DNA of 64,000 nt from Streptomyces achromogenes. Its GTDB lineage: Bacteria > Actinomycetota > Actinomycetes > Streptomycetales > Streptomycetaceae. How positions within the stretch are numbered: the first letter of the stretch is position 1; each line of letters opens with the position of its first letter. Under the pieces are notes generated by a model. The model made no database searches and was not told the origin of the DNA. It was given only the letters and a program-made list of their open reading frames with translations. Where the stretch lies: the NCBI RefSeq assembly GCF_030816715.1, contig NZ_JAUSYH010000001.1, positions 8,742,001 to 8,806,000 of the forward strand, given 5' to 3'. A program made the position numbers and the translations under genes. This document shows positions 41,547-50,431 of the stretch, one piece after another.

Positions 41547-43073
41547 ATGGAAACGTCCCTGTCCCGCCGTACCGCGCTCCGGGCGGCGGGCGCCACCGTC
41601 CTCGCCGCCGGTCTGTCGGGTGGACCGACGGGCACCGCTGCCCACGCCGACGACGCCAAGTCGCCACCGAAGCTGGTCACCTACCCGCGGCCGACGTCCA
41701 TGCCGACGAACACCAGCTTCAAGGTGCGGGTCCGCACCGCCCGCGGCGGCGAGTGGCAGACCCTGGACGTCTACCGTCCGCAGCTCGAGGAGATCAACGC
41801 CACCACGGGCTCCGGCAAGGTGTACAACTCGTCGATGGTCTACTTCGACTTCCGAGGCGCCGTCGAGATCGAGGTCACCAACCTCAAGGGCGGCACCACC
41901 AAGGCCCGGGTGCGACCGGACGTCCTGGGCATCAAGCCGGAAGTCGGCGGTGACACACTGGTGTTCACCCTCGACGAGCCGCGGGACGTAGTCGTCCAGA
42001 TCAACGACGAGATATTCGACTGTCTGCACGTCATCACCAACCACGTGGAGCAGCACCCGTGCAGCGCCGACGACCCGGACGTCATCTACTTCGGTCCCGG
42101 CGTGCACACCGTCACCGGCAACGTCCTCACCGTCCCCAGCGGCAAGACCGTCTATCTCGCGGGCGGCGCGGTCCTGCAGGCGCAGGTGTTCTTCAAGAAC
42201 GTGGAGAAGTCCGCGCTCAGGGGGCACGGCATGATCAACGGCGGCGCGGGGGCGATCCTCTGTGAGGGCAGCAGGAACATCCGCGTCGAGGACGTCATCA
42301 TCATGAACCCGAACGGCTACGCCGGCACGTTCGGCATGAGCGAGAACGTGCACGTCACGAAAGCGCGCGCGTTCAGCTCGAAGGGCAATGGAGACGGTTT
42401 CGACGTCTTCTCCTCGACGGAGATCGTTTTCGACGGCTGTTTCATGCGCAACTCCGACGACTGCTTCGCCATCTACTGCCACCGCTGGGACTACTACGGC
42501 GACACCCGCGACATCACCATCCAGAACTGCACGCTGTGGGCCGATGTCGCCCACCCCATCAACGTCGGCACGCACGGCAACACCGACGCCCCCGAGACGC
42601 TCGAGAACCTGGTCATCAGGAACATCGACGTCCTCGACCACCGCGAGCCCCAGATGAACTACCAGGGCTGCATCGCCCTCAACCCCGGCGACTCCAACCT
42701 CATCAAGAACGTCCGTATCGAGGACGTCCGTATCGAGGACTTCCGCTGGGGCCAGGTCATCTACATGAAGGTGATGTTCAACCCGAAGTACAACACCTCG
42801 GTGGGGCGCGGCATCCAGGACGTGTACGTCAAGAATCTCAGCTACACGGGCACCCACGCCAGCCCGTCGCTGTTCCTCGGCTACGACGCGGATCACGCCA
42901 TCGACAACGTCGTCTTCGAGAACCTCGTGATCAACGGGGTGGCCATCGCCGACTCGATGAAGAAGCCGAGCTGGTACTACACCACCGACGCGATCCAGTG
43001 GTTCTACAACGAGCACGTCACGAACCTGAAGTTCCTCACGACCGCCGAGGCAGAGGCGGCCGCCGCGTCATGA
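41547..43073 (+). CDS. secreted GH28-like (polygalacturonase-fold) glycoside hydrolase
   Basis: A 508-residue protein starting METSLSRRTALRAAGATVLA, a twin-arginine (SRRTA) signal. After an N-terminal beta domain (SFKVRVRTARGGEWQTLDVY), a right-handed parallel beta helix begins near residue 170 (DVIYFGPGVHTVTGNVLTVP, GKTVYLAGGAVLQAQVFFKN). The paired Asp expected at the catalytic site of GH28 lies in GCFMRNSDDCFAIYCHRWDY, after GDGFDVFSSTEIVF. GTHGNTDAPETLENLVIRNI follows. Such enzymes hydrolyse pectic or related polyuronides. It overlaps the next gene by 4 bases (ATGA). Exact subclass is uncertain; GH49-like dextranases share the architecture. Confidence 0.85.
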   Translation: METSLSRRTALRAAGATVLAAGLSGGPTGTAAHADDAKSPPKLVTYPRPTSMPTNTSFKVRVRTARGGEWQTLDVYRPQLEEINATTGSGKVYNSSMVYFDFRGAVEIEVTNLKGGTTKARVRPDVLGIKPEVGGDTLVFTLDEPRDVVVQINDEIFDCLHVITNHVEQHPCSADDPDVIYFGPGVHTVTGNVLTVPSGKTVYLAGGAVLQAQVFFKNVEKSALRGHGMINGGAGAILCEGSRNIRVEDVIIMNPNGYAGTFGMSENVHVTKARAFSSKGNGDGFDVFSSTEIVFDGCFMRNSDDCFAIYCHRWDYYGDTRDITIQNCTLWADVAHPINVGTHGNTDAPETLENLVIRNIDVLDHREPQMNYQGCIALNPGDSNLIKNVRIEDVRIEDFRWGQVIYMKVMFNPKYNTSVGRGIQDVYVKNLSYTGTHASPSLFLGYDADHAIDNVVFENLVINGVAIADSMKKPSWYYTTDAIQWFYNEHVTNLKFLTTAEAEAAAAS

Positions 43074-46000
43074 GCACTCCCACTCCGAGCCGCCGGGGCT
43101 TCCTCGGCGGCACGACCGCCCTGCTGCTGGTGTCGGGCGCGAGCGGACTGCTCGCGCCCGGAACGGCCCGGGCCGCCGCACAACACGAGACCCGTACCCG
43201 GACCTTCACGCACCCCGGCCTGTTGCACACCGCCGCCGATCTGGCTCGGATGAGGGCCGCCGTCACCGCCCGGCAGTCACCCGTCTACGACGGATACCTG
43301 GCGTTGGCCGCGCACGCCCGATCGAAGTCGACGTACGCCGTCCAGAACACCGGGCAGATCACCTCATGGGGCCGCGGCCCCTCCAACTTCCAGAACCAGG
43401 CCGTCGCCGACTCGGCCGCCGCCTACCAGAACGCGCTCATGTGGTCCGTCACGGGCGAGCGGGCCCATGCGGACAAGGCGCGCGACATCCTCGACGCGTG
43501 GTCGGCGTCCCTGGCGGCGGTCACCGGCGCGGACGGCCCGCTCGGTGCCGGGCTGCAGGCCTTCAAGTTCGTCAACGCGGCCGAGCTGCTGCGCCACGGT
43601 GACTACGACGGATGGCCGGACGCGGACATCGCCCGCTGTGAACGCTCCTTCCTCGACGTCTGGTATCCGGCCGTGTCCGGTTACATGCTCTACGCCAACG
43701 GCAACTGGGACCTGACGGCCCTTCAGACCATCCTGGCCATCGGCGCGTTCTGCGAGGAGCCCGTGCTCTTCGAGGATGCGCTGCGTTTCGCCGCGGCCGG
43801 CGCCGGCAACGGCAGCGTCCCGCACCGCGTCGTCACCGACGCCGGCCAGGGCCAGGAGTCCGGCCGGGACCAGGGCCACGAGCAGCTCGCCGTCGGCCTG
43901 ACCGGCGACATCGCCCAGGTCGCCTGGCACCAGGGCGTCGACCTGTGGGGCTTCGACGCCCACCGCATCCTCGCCAACTTCGAGTACGCCGCCTGCTACA
44001 ACCTGGGAAACGACGTCCCCTTCGCCCCCGACCTCGACCGCACCGGCAAGTACGTCAAGAAGTCGGTTTCCGCGACCGGCCGCGGTTCTCTGCCGCCCAT
44101 CTACGAGATGGCATACGCCCACTACACGGGAGTCCGCGGCCTCGACGCGCCGTACACCGAGGCGGCCGTCTTCCGGGGCGCGGGCGGCACCCGCGTCGTC
44201 GAGGGCAGCAACGACGACCTGCCCAGCTGGGGCACACTCGCCTACGCCGGCATGAGGCCCACCGCCCCGGCCGTGCCCACGGCCCCGGCGGGCGTCACCG
44301 CGGTCGGCGCCGCCAGGTCCGTCACCGTGAGCTGGCTGCCGTCCGCCGGGGCGAGCACGTACACGGTCCGCAGGGCCGCCCAGCCCGAGGGCCCGTACGA
44401 GGAGATCGCCACCGCGGTCGACCGGCCGACGTACACGGACACCGCGACGCGCCCGGGACGCACGTATCACTACACCGTCTCCGCGACCAACTCCCTAGGC
44501 GGCAGCGGTGTTTCGAGCACGGTCTGCGCCGGCGCCGGTCTCCCCGGCCGCTGGGCCGCCCAGGACCTCGGCACCGTGCACGTCCCCGGCTCGGCCTCCT
44601 TCGACGGCGAGCGGTTCGTCCTGGAGGCGAGCGGCACCGCCGACACCTACCACTTCGCGCACCTGCCCCTGCGCGGCGACGGGACGGTCACCGCGCGGAT
44701 CGTGTGGCCCCTCAGCTCCCAGTACTCCAAGATCGGCGTCACCCTCCGCGACTCCCTCGACGCGGACGCCGCCCACGCCGCCATGCTGATCCAGGGGCTG
44801 CCGCTGCACACCTGGAGCGGTGTGTGGAGCGTACGGCCGACCACCGGCGCCGCTGTCTCCGCCACCGGCAGCACGCCCGTGCCACCGTCCCAGCAGGAGG
44901 CGATCACAGTGAACGCCTCCTTCCCGATCTCCTCCCTCGGCGCGCTGCCGGAGTCGGCGACCCCACTGGAGGCGCCGTACGTCGAGGGCGCCGGCGACGG
45001 CTACCGGCTGCGGGCGCCGTACTGGGTGCGCGTCACCCGCAGGGGCCGCCGATGCACCGGCGCGATCTCCCCGGACGGCATGCATTGGAGCGAAGTCGGC
45101 TCGACGGAGGTCGCGTTGGGGCGTACCACCTACGCGGGGCTCGTCCTCACCTCATGTCTCGGTGTCGACGAGGACTACGCCGAGACCGGCGCCGGCGCCT
45201 TCGACAACGTCACCGTCGTGACGGCTTCGGGCGGCGAAATCTGGTCCACGCCGCGCCCCGCCCTCACCGGCACCGGCCTCACGGCCACCACCGGTGCCGA
45301 CGCCATCGAACTGACCTGGACCCATCCGGATCCCTCGGCCCGCTTCACGGTGCTGCGGGCCCCGCATGCGGACGGCCCCTACCGCACGATCGCGACCGGC
45401 ACCGGCCCCGTCGGCTTCGGCACCCGCGTACGTTACGCGGACGGGACCGGGGAGCCCGGCACGACGTACCACTACGCCGTCGCGAAGACGAGCGCCGGCG
45501 GACGCGGACCGCTGTCCGAACCGGCCACCGCCGCGATGCCCACCCCGGCCGAACCCGGCATCACCTCCAGATCACAGGCGTTCGCGAACAAGGGTGTGCC
45601 CTTCCGGCATCTTCTCCGCGCCACACACGAGCCCGTCCGGTTCGCCGCCGACGGCCTCCCCGGCGGTTTGCGCCTCGACCGGCGCACCGGCCTGATCTCC
45701 GGAACACCCGCCCGGACCGGCGAGTTCGACGTCACCACCGGAGCGGGCAACGCCTCCGGCCACACGACCGCACCCCTCACCCTCACCGTCGGCACGCCAC
45801 CGCCCGTCCCCTGGACCTACGGCGACCTCGGCGACGTCATCCTCGACGACCGCGCCTACGGGACGCTCGGTGTGGTGGCGATCCGCACGCCCGGCAGCAC
45901 CTCCTACGACGGTGGGACGTTCACCGTCCGCGGCGCGGGCATCGATCTGAACGCCAACGGCCAGGGCATGACCGGGCAGTTCGTACGCCGGCCGGTCATC

Positions 46001-46411
46001 GGTGACTGCACGGCCACCGCCCGGCTCCTCTCCCGAACCGGAGCCACCGCCGACCGGGTCGGACTGCTGATGGCCAAGTCCCTGTCGCCGTTCGACCAGG
46101 CCGCCGGGCTCGTCGTCACCGGCGGGACCGCCGCCCAGTTGATGCTGCGCAGGGCGGTGGCCGGCGCATCCGTCTTCTCCGGTACCGCCCCCACCCTCCA
46201 TCTGCCTCTGCTGCTGAGGCTGAAACGCACGGGGACCGCCTTCGCCGCGGCCGTCTCCACCGACGACGGCGCCACCTGGACCGCCCTCGCCTCCGGCGAC
46301 ATCCCCGGCTTCGGCGACGCCCCCTCCCACGTGGGTCTCGTGGTCTGCTCCCGCGACCCCCTGACCCTCGTCACCACCGAGTTCGACGAGGTGAGCATCA
46401 ACTCCGACTGA
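43070..46411 (+). CDS. large secreted alginate-lyase-family protein with FN3 and Ig-like modules
   Basis: A 1113-residue protein starting MSTPTPSRRGFLGGTTALLL (Tat signal). Residues about 45-390 are an alginate-lyase-type alpha/alpha toroid: THPGLLHTAADLARMRAAVT, YQNALMWSVTGERAHADKAR, LYANGNWDLTALQTILAIGA, and QGQESGRDQGHEQLAVGLTG. The NWD, Gln-Glu-Ser-Gly-Arg-Asp-Gln and later Tyr/His residues are shared with the next gene product. Then come an FN3 domain (VTAVGAARSVTVSWLPSAGA), a concanavalin-like domain, a second FN3 (LTATTGADAIELTWTHPDPS), a putative Ig domain (GVPFRHLLRATHEPVRFAAD) and a final beta-sandwich. It should cleave acidic polysaccharide by beta-elimination, with the modules binding substrate. 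Middle gene of a three-gene unit. Confidence 0.85.
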   Translation: MSTPTPSRRGFLGGTTALLLVSGASGLLAPGTARAAAQHETRTRTFTHPGLLHTAADLARMRAAVTARQSPVYDGYLALAAHARSKSTYAVQNTGQITSWGRGPSNFQNQAVADSAAAYQNALMWSVTGERAHADKARDILDAWSASLAAVTGADGPLGAGLQAFKFVNAAELLRHGDYDGWPDADIARCERSFLDVWYPAVSGYMLYANGNWDLTALQTILAIGAFCEEPVLFEDALRFAAAGAGNGSVPHRVVTDAGQGQESGRDQGHEQLAVGLTGDIAQVAWHQGVDLWGFDAHRILANFEYAACYNLGNDVPFAPDLDRTGKYVKKSVSATGRGSLPPIYEMAYAHYTGVRGLDAPYTEAAVFRGAGGTRVVEGSNDDLPSWGTLAYAGMRPTAPAVPTAPAGVTAVGAARSVTVSWLPSAGASTYTVRRAAQPEGPYEEIATAVDRPTYTDTATRPGRTYHYTVSATNSLGGSGVSSTVCAGAGLPGRWAAQDLGTVHVPGSASFDGERFVLEASGTADTYHFAHLPLRGDGTVTARIVWPLSSQYSKIGVTLRDSLDADAAHAAMLIQGLPLHTWSGVWSVRPTTGAAVSATGSTPVPPSQQEAITVNASFPISSLGALPESATPLEAPYVEGAGDGYRLRAPYWVRVTRRGRRCTGAISPDGMHWSEVGSTEVALGRTTYAGLVLTSCLGVDEDYAETGAGAFDNVTVVTASGGEIWSTPRPALTGTGLTATTGADAIELTWTHPDPSARFTVLRAPHADGPYRTIATGTGPVGFGTRVRYADGTGEPGTTYHYAVAKTSAGGRGPLSEPATAAMPTPAEPGITSRSQAFANKGVPFRHLLRATHEPVRFAADGLPGGLRLDRRTGLISGTPARTGEFDVTTGAGNASGHTTAPLTLTVGTPPPVPWTYGDLGDVILDDRAYGTLGVVAIRTPGSTSYDGGTFTVRGAGIDLNANGQGMTGQFVRRPVIGDCTATARLLSRTGATADRVGLLMAKSLSPFDQAAGLVVTGGTAAQLMLRRAVAGASVFSGTAPTLHLPLLLRLKRTGTAFAAAVSTDDGATWTALASGDIPGFGDAPSHVGLVVCSRDPLTLVTTEFDEVSINSD

Positions 46412-46439
46412 TCCCCCCACGGATTGGAGTCACACCGAG

Positions 46440-47699
46440 ATGAGCCGCATCTCCCCCCACCAGCCCCTCGAACACGATCTGCTGGGCCGCCGCGGTCTAC
46501 TGAGGACCGCGGGCGGCCTCACGGCCGCACTCGCCCTCGGGGGCACGGCGGCCGTGCTGGCGGGCACCCCCGCCGGCGCGGCGCCGACGACCTTCATCCA
46601 CCCCGGCATGCTCCACAACGCCGGTGACATCCACCGCGCCAAGGTGCGCGTCGCCGCCGGCACCGACCCCTGGCTGTCCGGCTGGAACAGACTGACCGCC
46701 AACTCCCACGCGCAGTCCACCTGGACCCCCAACCCGCAGGCCACGATCATCCGCGGCGGTACGGGTGAGAACTACGGGATCCTCTACAACGACATCGCCG
46801 CCGCCTACCAGAACGCACTGCGCTGGCAGGTGGGCGGCACCGCGGCCAACGGCGACACCGCCTCGAAGATCCTCAACGCGTGGTCGTCCACGCTGACCAC
46901 CGTCACCGGCAACGCGGACCGGTTCCTCGCGGCCGGCATCTACGGCTGGGAGTTGTGCCAGGCCGCCGAACTCATGCGCGGCTACGCGGGGTTCGATCTC
47001 GCTGCCTTCCAGGAGATGATGGTCAACGTCTTCTACCCCCTCAACAACGACTTCCTGACCCGCCACAACGGCGCATGCATCACCAACTACTGGGCCAACT
47101 GGGACCTGTGCAACATGGCGTCGGTCATGGCCATCGGGATCCTCACCGACAGCGCGGCCAAGTACGACCAGGCCGTCACCTACTTCACGTCGGGCGCGGG
47201 CAACGGCTCCCTCGCGCACGCCGTCCCCTACCTCTTCACCGACTCCGACGGTTACGCGCTGGGACAGTGGCAGGAGTCCGGCCGAGACCAGGGCCACACC
47301 GTCATGGGCATGGGGCAGATGGGCGCGATCTGCGAGATGGCCTGGAACCAGGGCGACGACCTGTACTCGTACGACAGCCGGCGCTTCATGAAGGCCGCCC
47401 AGTACGTGGCCAAGTACAACCTCGGCCAGGAGGTGCCGTACACCACCTACACCTGGGGCACCGGGCAGAGCTGTGCTCAGTCGTCCCAGACGGTGGTGGC
47501 CGCCGGCTCCCGCGGTCAGGTCCGGCCGGTGTGGGCCATGCTCCACTTCCACTACAACCGGCGTCTGGGCCTGGACGACAAGTACGTCTCCGCCATGTAC
47601 TACAACGTCGCCTCTCCCGAGGGGGGCGGCGGTGACTACGGAGCCACCAGCGGCGGTTACGACCAGCTCGGCTTCGGCACGCTGATGTACGCCAAGTAG
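46440..47699 (+). CDS. secreted alginate-lyase-family protein (single domain)
   Basis: A 419-residue protein starting MSRISPHQPLEHDLLGRRGL with a Tat-like GRRGLLRTAGG signal. The toroid matches the N-terminal domain of the preceding protein: HPGMLHNAGDIHRAKVRVAA, AAAYQNALRWQVGGTAANGD, ITNYWANWDLCNMASVMAIG, GQWQESGRDQGHTVMGMGQM, and VWAMLHFHYNRRLGL. No extra modules. It lies 28 bases beyond the large lyase and is co-transcribed. The paired catalytic domains suggest different positions or chain lengths on one polyuronide. Family assignment rests on the shared motif set; substrate (alginate, glucuronan, pectin-like) is open. Confidence 0.87.
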   Translation: MSRISPHQPLEHDLLGRRGLLRTAGGLTAALALGGTAAVLAGTPAGAAPTTFIHPGMLHNAGDIHRAKVRVAAGTDPWLSGWNRLTANSHAQSTWTPNPQATIIRGGTGENYGILYNDIAAAYQNALRWQVGGTAANGDTASKILNAWSSTLTTVTGNADRFLAAGIYGWELCQAAELMRGYAGFDLAAFQEMMVNVFYPLNNDFLTRHNGACITNYWANWDLCNMASVMAIGILTDSAAKYDQAVTYFTSGAGNGSLAHAVPYLFTDSDGYALGQWQESGRDQGHTVMGMGQMGAICEMAWNQGDDLYSYDSRRFMKAAQYVAKYNLGQEVPYTTYTWGTGQSCAQSSQTVVAAGSRGQVRPVWAMLHFHYNRRLGLDDKYVSAMYYNVASPEGGGGDYGATSGGYDQLGFGTLMYAK

Positions 47700-47806
47700 T
47701 CGGCCTCGCACCGTACTCGTTCGCGCTGCGCGGTCCTCCCCGGCAATCGTCGAAGCGCGCTCTGCACCGGGACACCGGAGCATTCTGTGGTGCTCTGTCG
47801 TGACCG

Positions 47807-48394
47807 GTGCAGAAGCGAGGTGAGCCGGCTGACCACTTCGCCTTCGCCGCCCCGCGCGACGTCCAGCCCTTCCGCGACCTCTTCCGCTGCCCCCTGCACT
47901 TCGGCGCCCTCCGCAACCGGCTGGTGGTACCGCAGGCATGTATCAACCGGCCGATGCCCGGCCGCGATCCGGTCACCTACGCCTCGACCCTTGAACTCCT
48001 CGAAGCGCAGATGGCATCCCGCCGCCGTCAGCAGGACCTGCTGGAGATCCTGGAGATCTCTCTCACGCAGAGCCTCCCGGTCGTCCCCTCCTTCTCCGGA
48101 CAGGCCCGCAGACACGCGTCGAGCGAGCGGACGCTGCGCCGCCGCCTGGCCGACTGCGGCACCTCCTACGGGGCGATCGTCGAGGGCGTCCGCCGTGAAC
48201 GCGTCGAACAGCTCCTGCACCGCCCCCAAATCACCCTCCGCGAGGTCGCCCGCCAAACGGGCTTCTCCGACGAACGCGCCCTGCGCCGGGCTGTCCGCCG
48301 CTGGCACGGCATGGCACCGTTGCAACTGCGCGAGGGCCTTCTCTCCAAAGCCGGGGGAAGCCGGGGGCGGGGAGAGCCACGCGACCAGCCGTGA
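47807..48394 (+). pseudogene. AraC-family regulator, N-terminally truncated
   Basis: The readable part starts inside the arabinose-binding-type domain (EPADHFAFAAPRDVQPFRDL, FRCPLHFGALRNRLVVPQAC) and runs through the complete AraC helix-turn-helix pair (SSERTLRRRLADCGTSYGAI, ITLREVARQTGFSDERALRR, AVRRWHGMAPLQLREG). Intact members have about 150 more residues at the front, which are not found in any frame before 47807. A GTG at 47807 could give a 195-residue product retaining the DNA-binding part, but no ribosome site is clear. Confidence 0.65.
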
Positions 48395-48604
48395 CCGGCC
48401 TCGCGGCTGCAGCCACACCGGTGAATCGGGGCCGTGGCCGACCTGATCAGGAACCTGCGGGTCGCCTGCGAAACGAAGCGGAAAGGGAAGGACCTCCGGC
48501 ATGACCGGGTTCATCTCGGTGAGCTGAACAGGGTGTTGGTCAGCACACGCTGTGCCTCAGCCGCGGCGGCCTGATCGAGACGGCCGTACAGCAGGACCGG
48601 GAGC

Positions 48605-48745
48605 GCGGCAGGACACGCCTCCTACGTCCGCTGGCGCAACGCCTGGGCCAAGCCGAAGACGAACGTCGCGCCGGACTCACCGGTCCGCACGTGGACCGAC
48701 TACCCGGCCAGGGCCACCCGACGCACTTCTACGATCGTCATATGA
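48605..48745 (+). pseudogene. possible transposase C-terminal remnant
   Basis: A short stretch, GHASYVRWRNAWAKPKTNVA followed by PDSPVRTWTDYPARA, resembles the last residues of some IS630-type transposases (YxxWRNxxAxPKTxFAxxSPIRTW). It ends at the TGA 48743-48745, inside the GNAT start. No other part of an element is visible. The remaining bases 48395-48604 show nothing. Confidence 0.3.
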
Positions 48746-49302
48746 GTGACCTGAACCCGGCAGACGGACAACTGCGAACCGCCCGACTGTCGTTGCGGCG
48801 TCCGACCGAAGCCGACATCGACGCGATCTTCACGATCCACCGTGACCCCGAAACCTGCCTCCACAACCCCTCCGACGCGCTCACCCGGCTCGATGAAGCC
48901 AGGGAACTGTATCGCCGCTGGAACGACCAGTGGCAGCGGTGCGGATACGGGTACTGGGTCGTCCGACGCCACGACTCCGCCCTGCAACTGGGATTCTGCG
49001 GGATCAAGCCCATGGAACTGCGTGGCATGAAAGTCCTCAACCTCTTCTACCGCTTCGCGCCGTCGGCCTGGGGCCAGGGCTTCGCGAGCGAGGCCGCGGC
49101 GACGGTCACCACCTGGGCATCCCGCCACGTTCCCGATCTCCCACTGATCGCCCGCGTCCGGCCGGCCAACATCGCCTCGCAACGCGTCGCAGTGCGCGCC
49201 GGTCTGACCCGAGCAGAGCAACTCGACGAAACCGGATACGACGGCCTCGACTACATCTATGCAGCACGGCACGCCGATGCCTGGCCGCATGCGCGTCATT
49301 GA
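48742..49302 (+). CDS. GNAT-family N-acetyltransferase (RimJ/RimL type)
   Basis: A 186-residue protein starting MSDLNPADGQLRTARLSLRR. It follows the Acetyltransf_3 pattern: TARLSLRRPTEADIDAIFTI, GYWVVRRHDSALQLGFCGIK, LNLFYRFAPSAWGQGFASEA (motif A, pyrophosphate-binding Gly-Gln-Gly-x-Ala), and RPANIASQRVAVRAGLTRAE (motif B). It transfers an acetyl group to an amine of unknown identity; relatives act on ribosomal protein N-termini or on small molecules. It stands alone and converges on the YgaP-like membrane gene. Confidence 0.92.
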   Translation: MSDLNPADGQLRTARLSLRRPTEADIDAIFTIHRDPETCLHNPSDALTRLDEARELYRRWNDQWQRCGYGYWVVRRHDSALQLGFCGIKPMELRGMKVLNLFYRFAPSAWGQGFASEAAATVTTWASRHVPDLPLIARVRPANIASQRVAVRAGLTRAEQLDETGYDGLDYIYAARHADAWPHARH

Positions 49303-49360
49303 TCCGCCTCATGCCTGGCACCGCGCGACGAGAACGTCACCCGCTTTCGCGGCCACGGGG

Positions 49361-49585
49361 TCAGCCGGTCAGGGCGGTGAGGGTGTCGTCCAGGTCGGTG
49401 GCCTTGGGCTGGTTGTGGGGGAGCTTGGCGAGGATCTTGGCCGTGCCGCAGGTGTTGGTGAGGGCGGAGAAGACCAGGCCGCCCGCGACGCCCGCAGAGA
49501 GCCAGCGGGCGGCATTCCAGCGTGGCCCGACGATCAGGCCGGTCAGGACGAGGGTTCCGGCGGCGAGGCGGACTTGGCGGTCCAT
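49361..49585 (-). CDS. YgaP-like (DUF2892) small membrane protein
   Basis: A 74-residue protein starting MDRQVRLAAGTLVLTGLIVG. Two hydrophobic segments (residues 7-19 and 27-42, LSAGVAGGLVFSALTN) surround a short WNAARW turn. The NTCGTAKILAKLPHNQP motif with its conserved Cys is characteristic. The fold is the membrane part of rhodanese-membrane proteins, and in Streptomyces it usually follows a separate rhodanese gene, here broken (next entry). Likely handles sulfane sulfur or sulfite at the membrane; with its partner lost its role is uncertain. Confidence 0.85.
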   Translation of the reverse strand: MDRQVRLAAGTLVLTGLIVGPRWNAARWLSAGVAGGLVFSALTNTCGTAKILAKLPHNQPKATDLDDTLTALTG

Positions 49586-49588
49586 GGC

Positions 49589-49833
49589 TCAGGGGGTGCG
49601 GGTGCCGGCCGGGCGGTGGGTGTCGTGGCCGAGGTGCGTCCAGGCGGCGGTGCCGCCGGTGAGGGTGGCGGCGGTGATGCCCCGGAGCGGCAGATCGTGA
49701 CCACCGGCCTGCCCTGCGCTGCCGCCGGGAGCGGCGCCCCTGCCGCCAGACGGGAAAGGGGCAGGTGCAGCGCGTCGGGAGCGTGCCCGGCGTTCCACTT
49801 GCTGTGACCGGTGGTCAGTGACCGCGCCTCCAT
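49589..49833 (-). pseudogene. rhodanese-like protein, truncated and internally deleted
   Basis: Leftward, SKWNAGHAPDALHLPLSRLA and GRPVVTICRSG are the central strand and active-site loop (catalytic Cys in CRSG) of a rhodanese domain. The next 15-20 residues are missing. The ending ITAATLTGGTAAWTHLGHDT and HRPAGTRTP reads in another frame to the stop at 49589. The N-terminal 30 residues are also absent. It lies 3 bases before the YgaP-like gene, the normal operon partner. Confidence 0.75.
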
Positions 49834-50159
49834 CGACCGACCCAGCCCCCACGGCCCCGTCGAGGCCGGCGAGAACGCGGCCGACGATGCACTGCCGCCG
49901 CAGGGCCGGCTTCACCGGGGCTTCGTCCCCAGTGCTCGTCGGGCGACAGGATCGGCGCCCTGCGCTGCGCTTGCGCCCGGCTCTCCACGTGAGATTCGTG
50001 AGCCGTGACGCGGAATGCCTCTTCATACGAGGCCAAGGCTGCGCTCATGGCACCGCCTGCGAGGCCCCGACGGCGAATACGTGAGGCCAGCCAAGCGAAG
50101 AAGCCCAGCACCCCCGCGAGGATCGCGGCCAGGATCAGGAACGGTAAGAACGTATCCAT
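49815..50159 (-). CDS. small membrane-anchored protein, unknown function
   Basis: A 114-residue protein starting MDTFLPFLILAAILAGVLGF, a single N-terminal membrane helix followed by ASRIRRRGLAGGAMSAALAS and YEEAFRVTAHESHVESRAQA, an amphipathic helix on the cytoplasmic side. Similar short one-helix proteins ending near the APILSPDE segment are common in streptomycetes. Here an Arg/Gly-rich tail of about 35 residues continues into the rhodanese relic, so the natural 3' end may have been lost. No Shine-Dalgarno is visible. Confidence 0.55.
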   Translation of the reverse strand: MDTFLPFLILAAILAGVLGFFAWLASRIRRRGLAGGAMSAALASYEEAFRVTAHESHVESRAQAQRRAPILSPDEHWGRSPGEAGPAAAVHRRPRSRRPRRGRGGWVGRWRRGH

Positions 50160-50240
50160 GGGCAGGAGCGTACTTCGCTGATCCTTGACACCCTCCGAGG
50201 GCGGCGGGGTGGGGCGGAGCCTCTCAGGTCCCTCCGGGCA

Positions 50241-50282
50241 CACCGGACACCGGACACCGGACACCGGACACCGGACACCGGA
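50241..50282 (+). repeat. (CACCGGA) x6 tandem repeat
   Basis: Six exact 7-bp copies lie in the divergent region between the small membrane gene and the YtrA-type GntR gene. A 7-bp unit outside coding DNA can vary in number freely and may serve as a strain marker or alter promoter spacing. Confidence 0.9.
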
Positions 50283-50372
50283 TCTCGTCTCTTCCTCGCC
50301 CCGTCCTTGCCGCTTCCTGTCTCCTGGTCTGTCTCTGGACAGCTCCCGGACCCCGTTGACAACTGCCGTCAC

Positions 50373-50424
50373 ACCCCTCCATCATCATTCCACTAATCAA
50401 GTAGTGGAATGATGATGGAGGGGT
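50373..50424. promoter_or_regulatory. perfect 23-bp inverted repeat over the GntR Shine-Dalgarno
   Basis: The arms 50373-50395 and 50402-50424 are exact reverse complements around the 6-base loop ATCAAG. The inner part, CCACTAATCAAGTAGTGG, looks like a GntR operator. The right arm ends in GGAGGGGT, which is the ribosome site of the GntR gene, so an RNA hairpin would also hide it. Confidence 0.85.
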
Positions 50425-50431
50425 GGTGGCC

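Noticed and set aside
40889..41680. A 263-codon leftward frame over the GH28 promoter
   Set aside because: It crosses the operator cluster and the permease relic and has random composition.
43945..46005. A 686-codon rightward frame inside the large lyase gene
   Set aside because: Arg/His-rich out-of-frame shadow; the lyase frame has signal peptide, domains and coupling.
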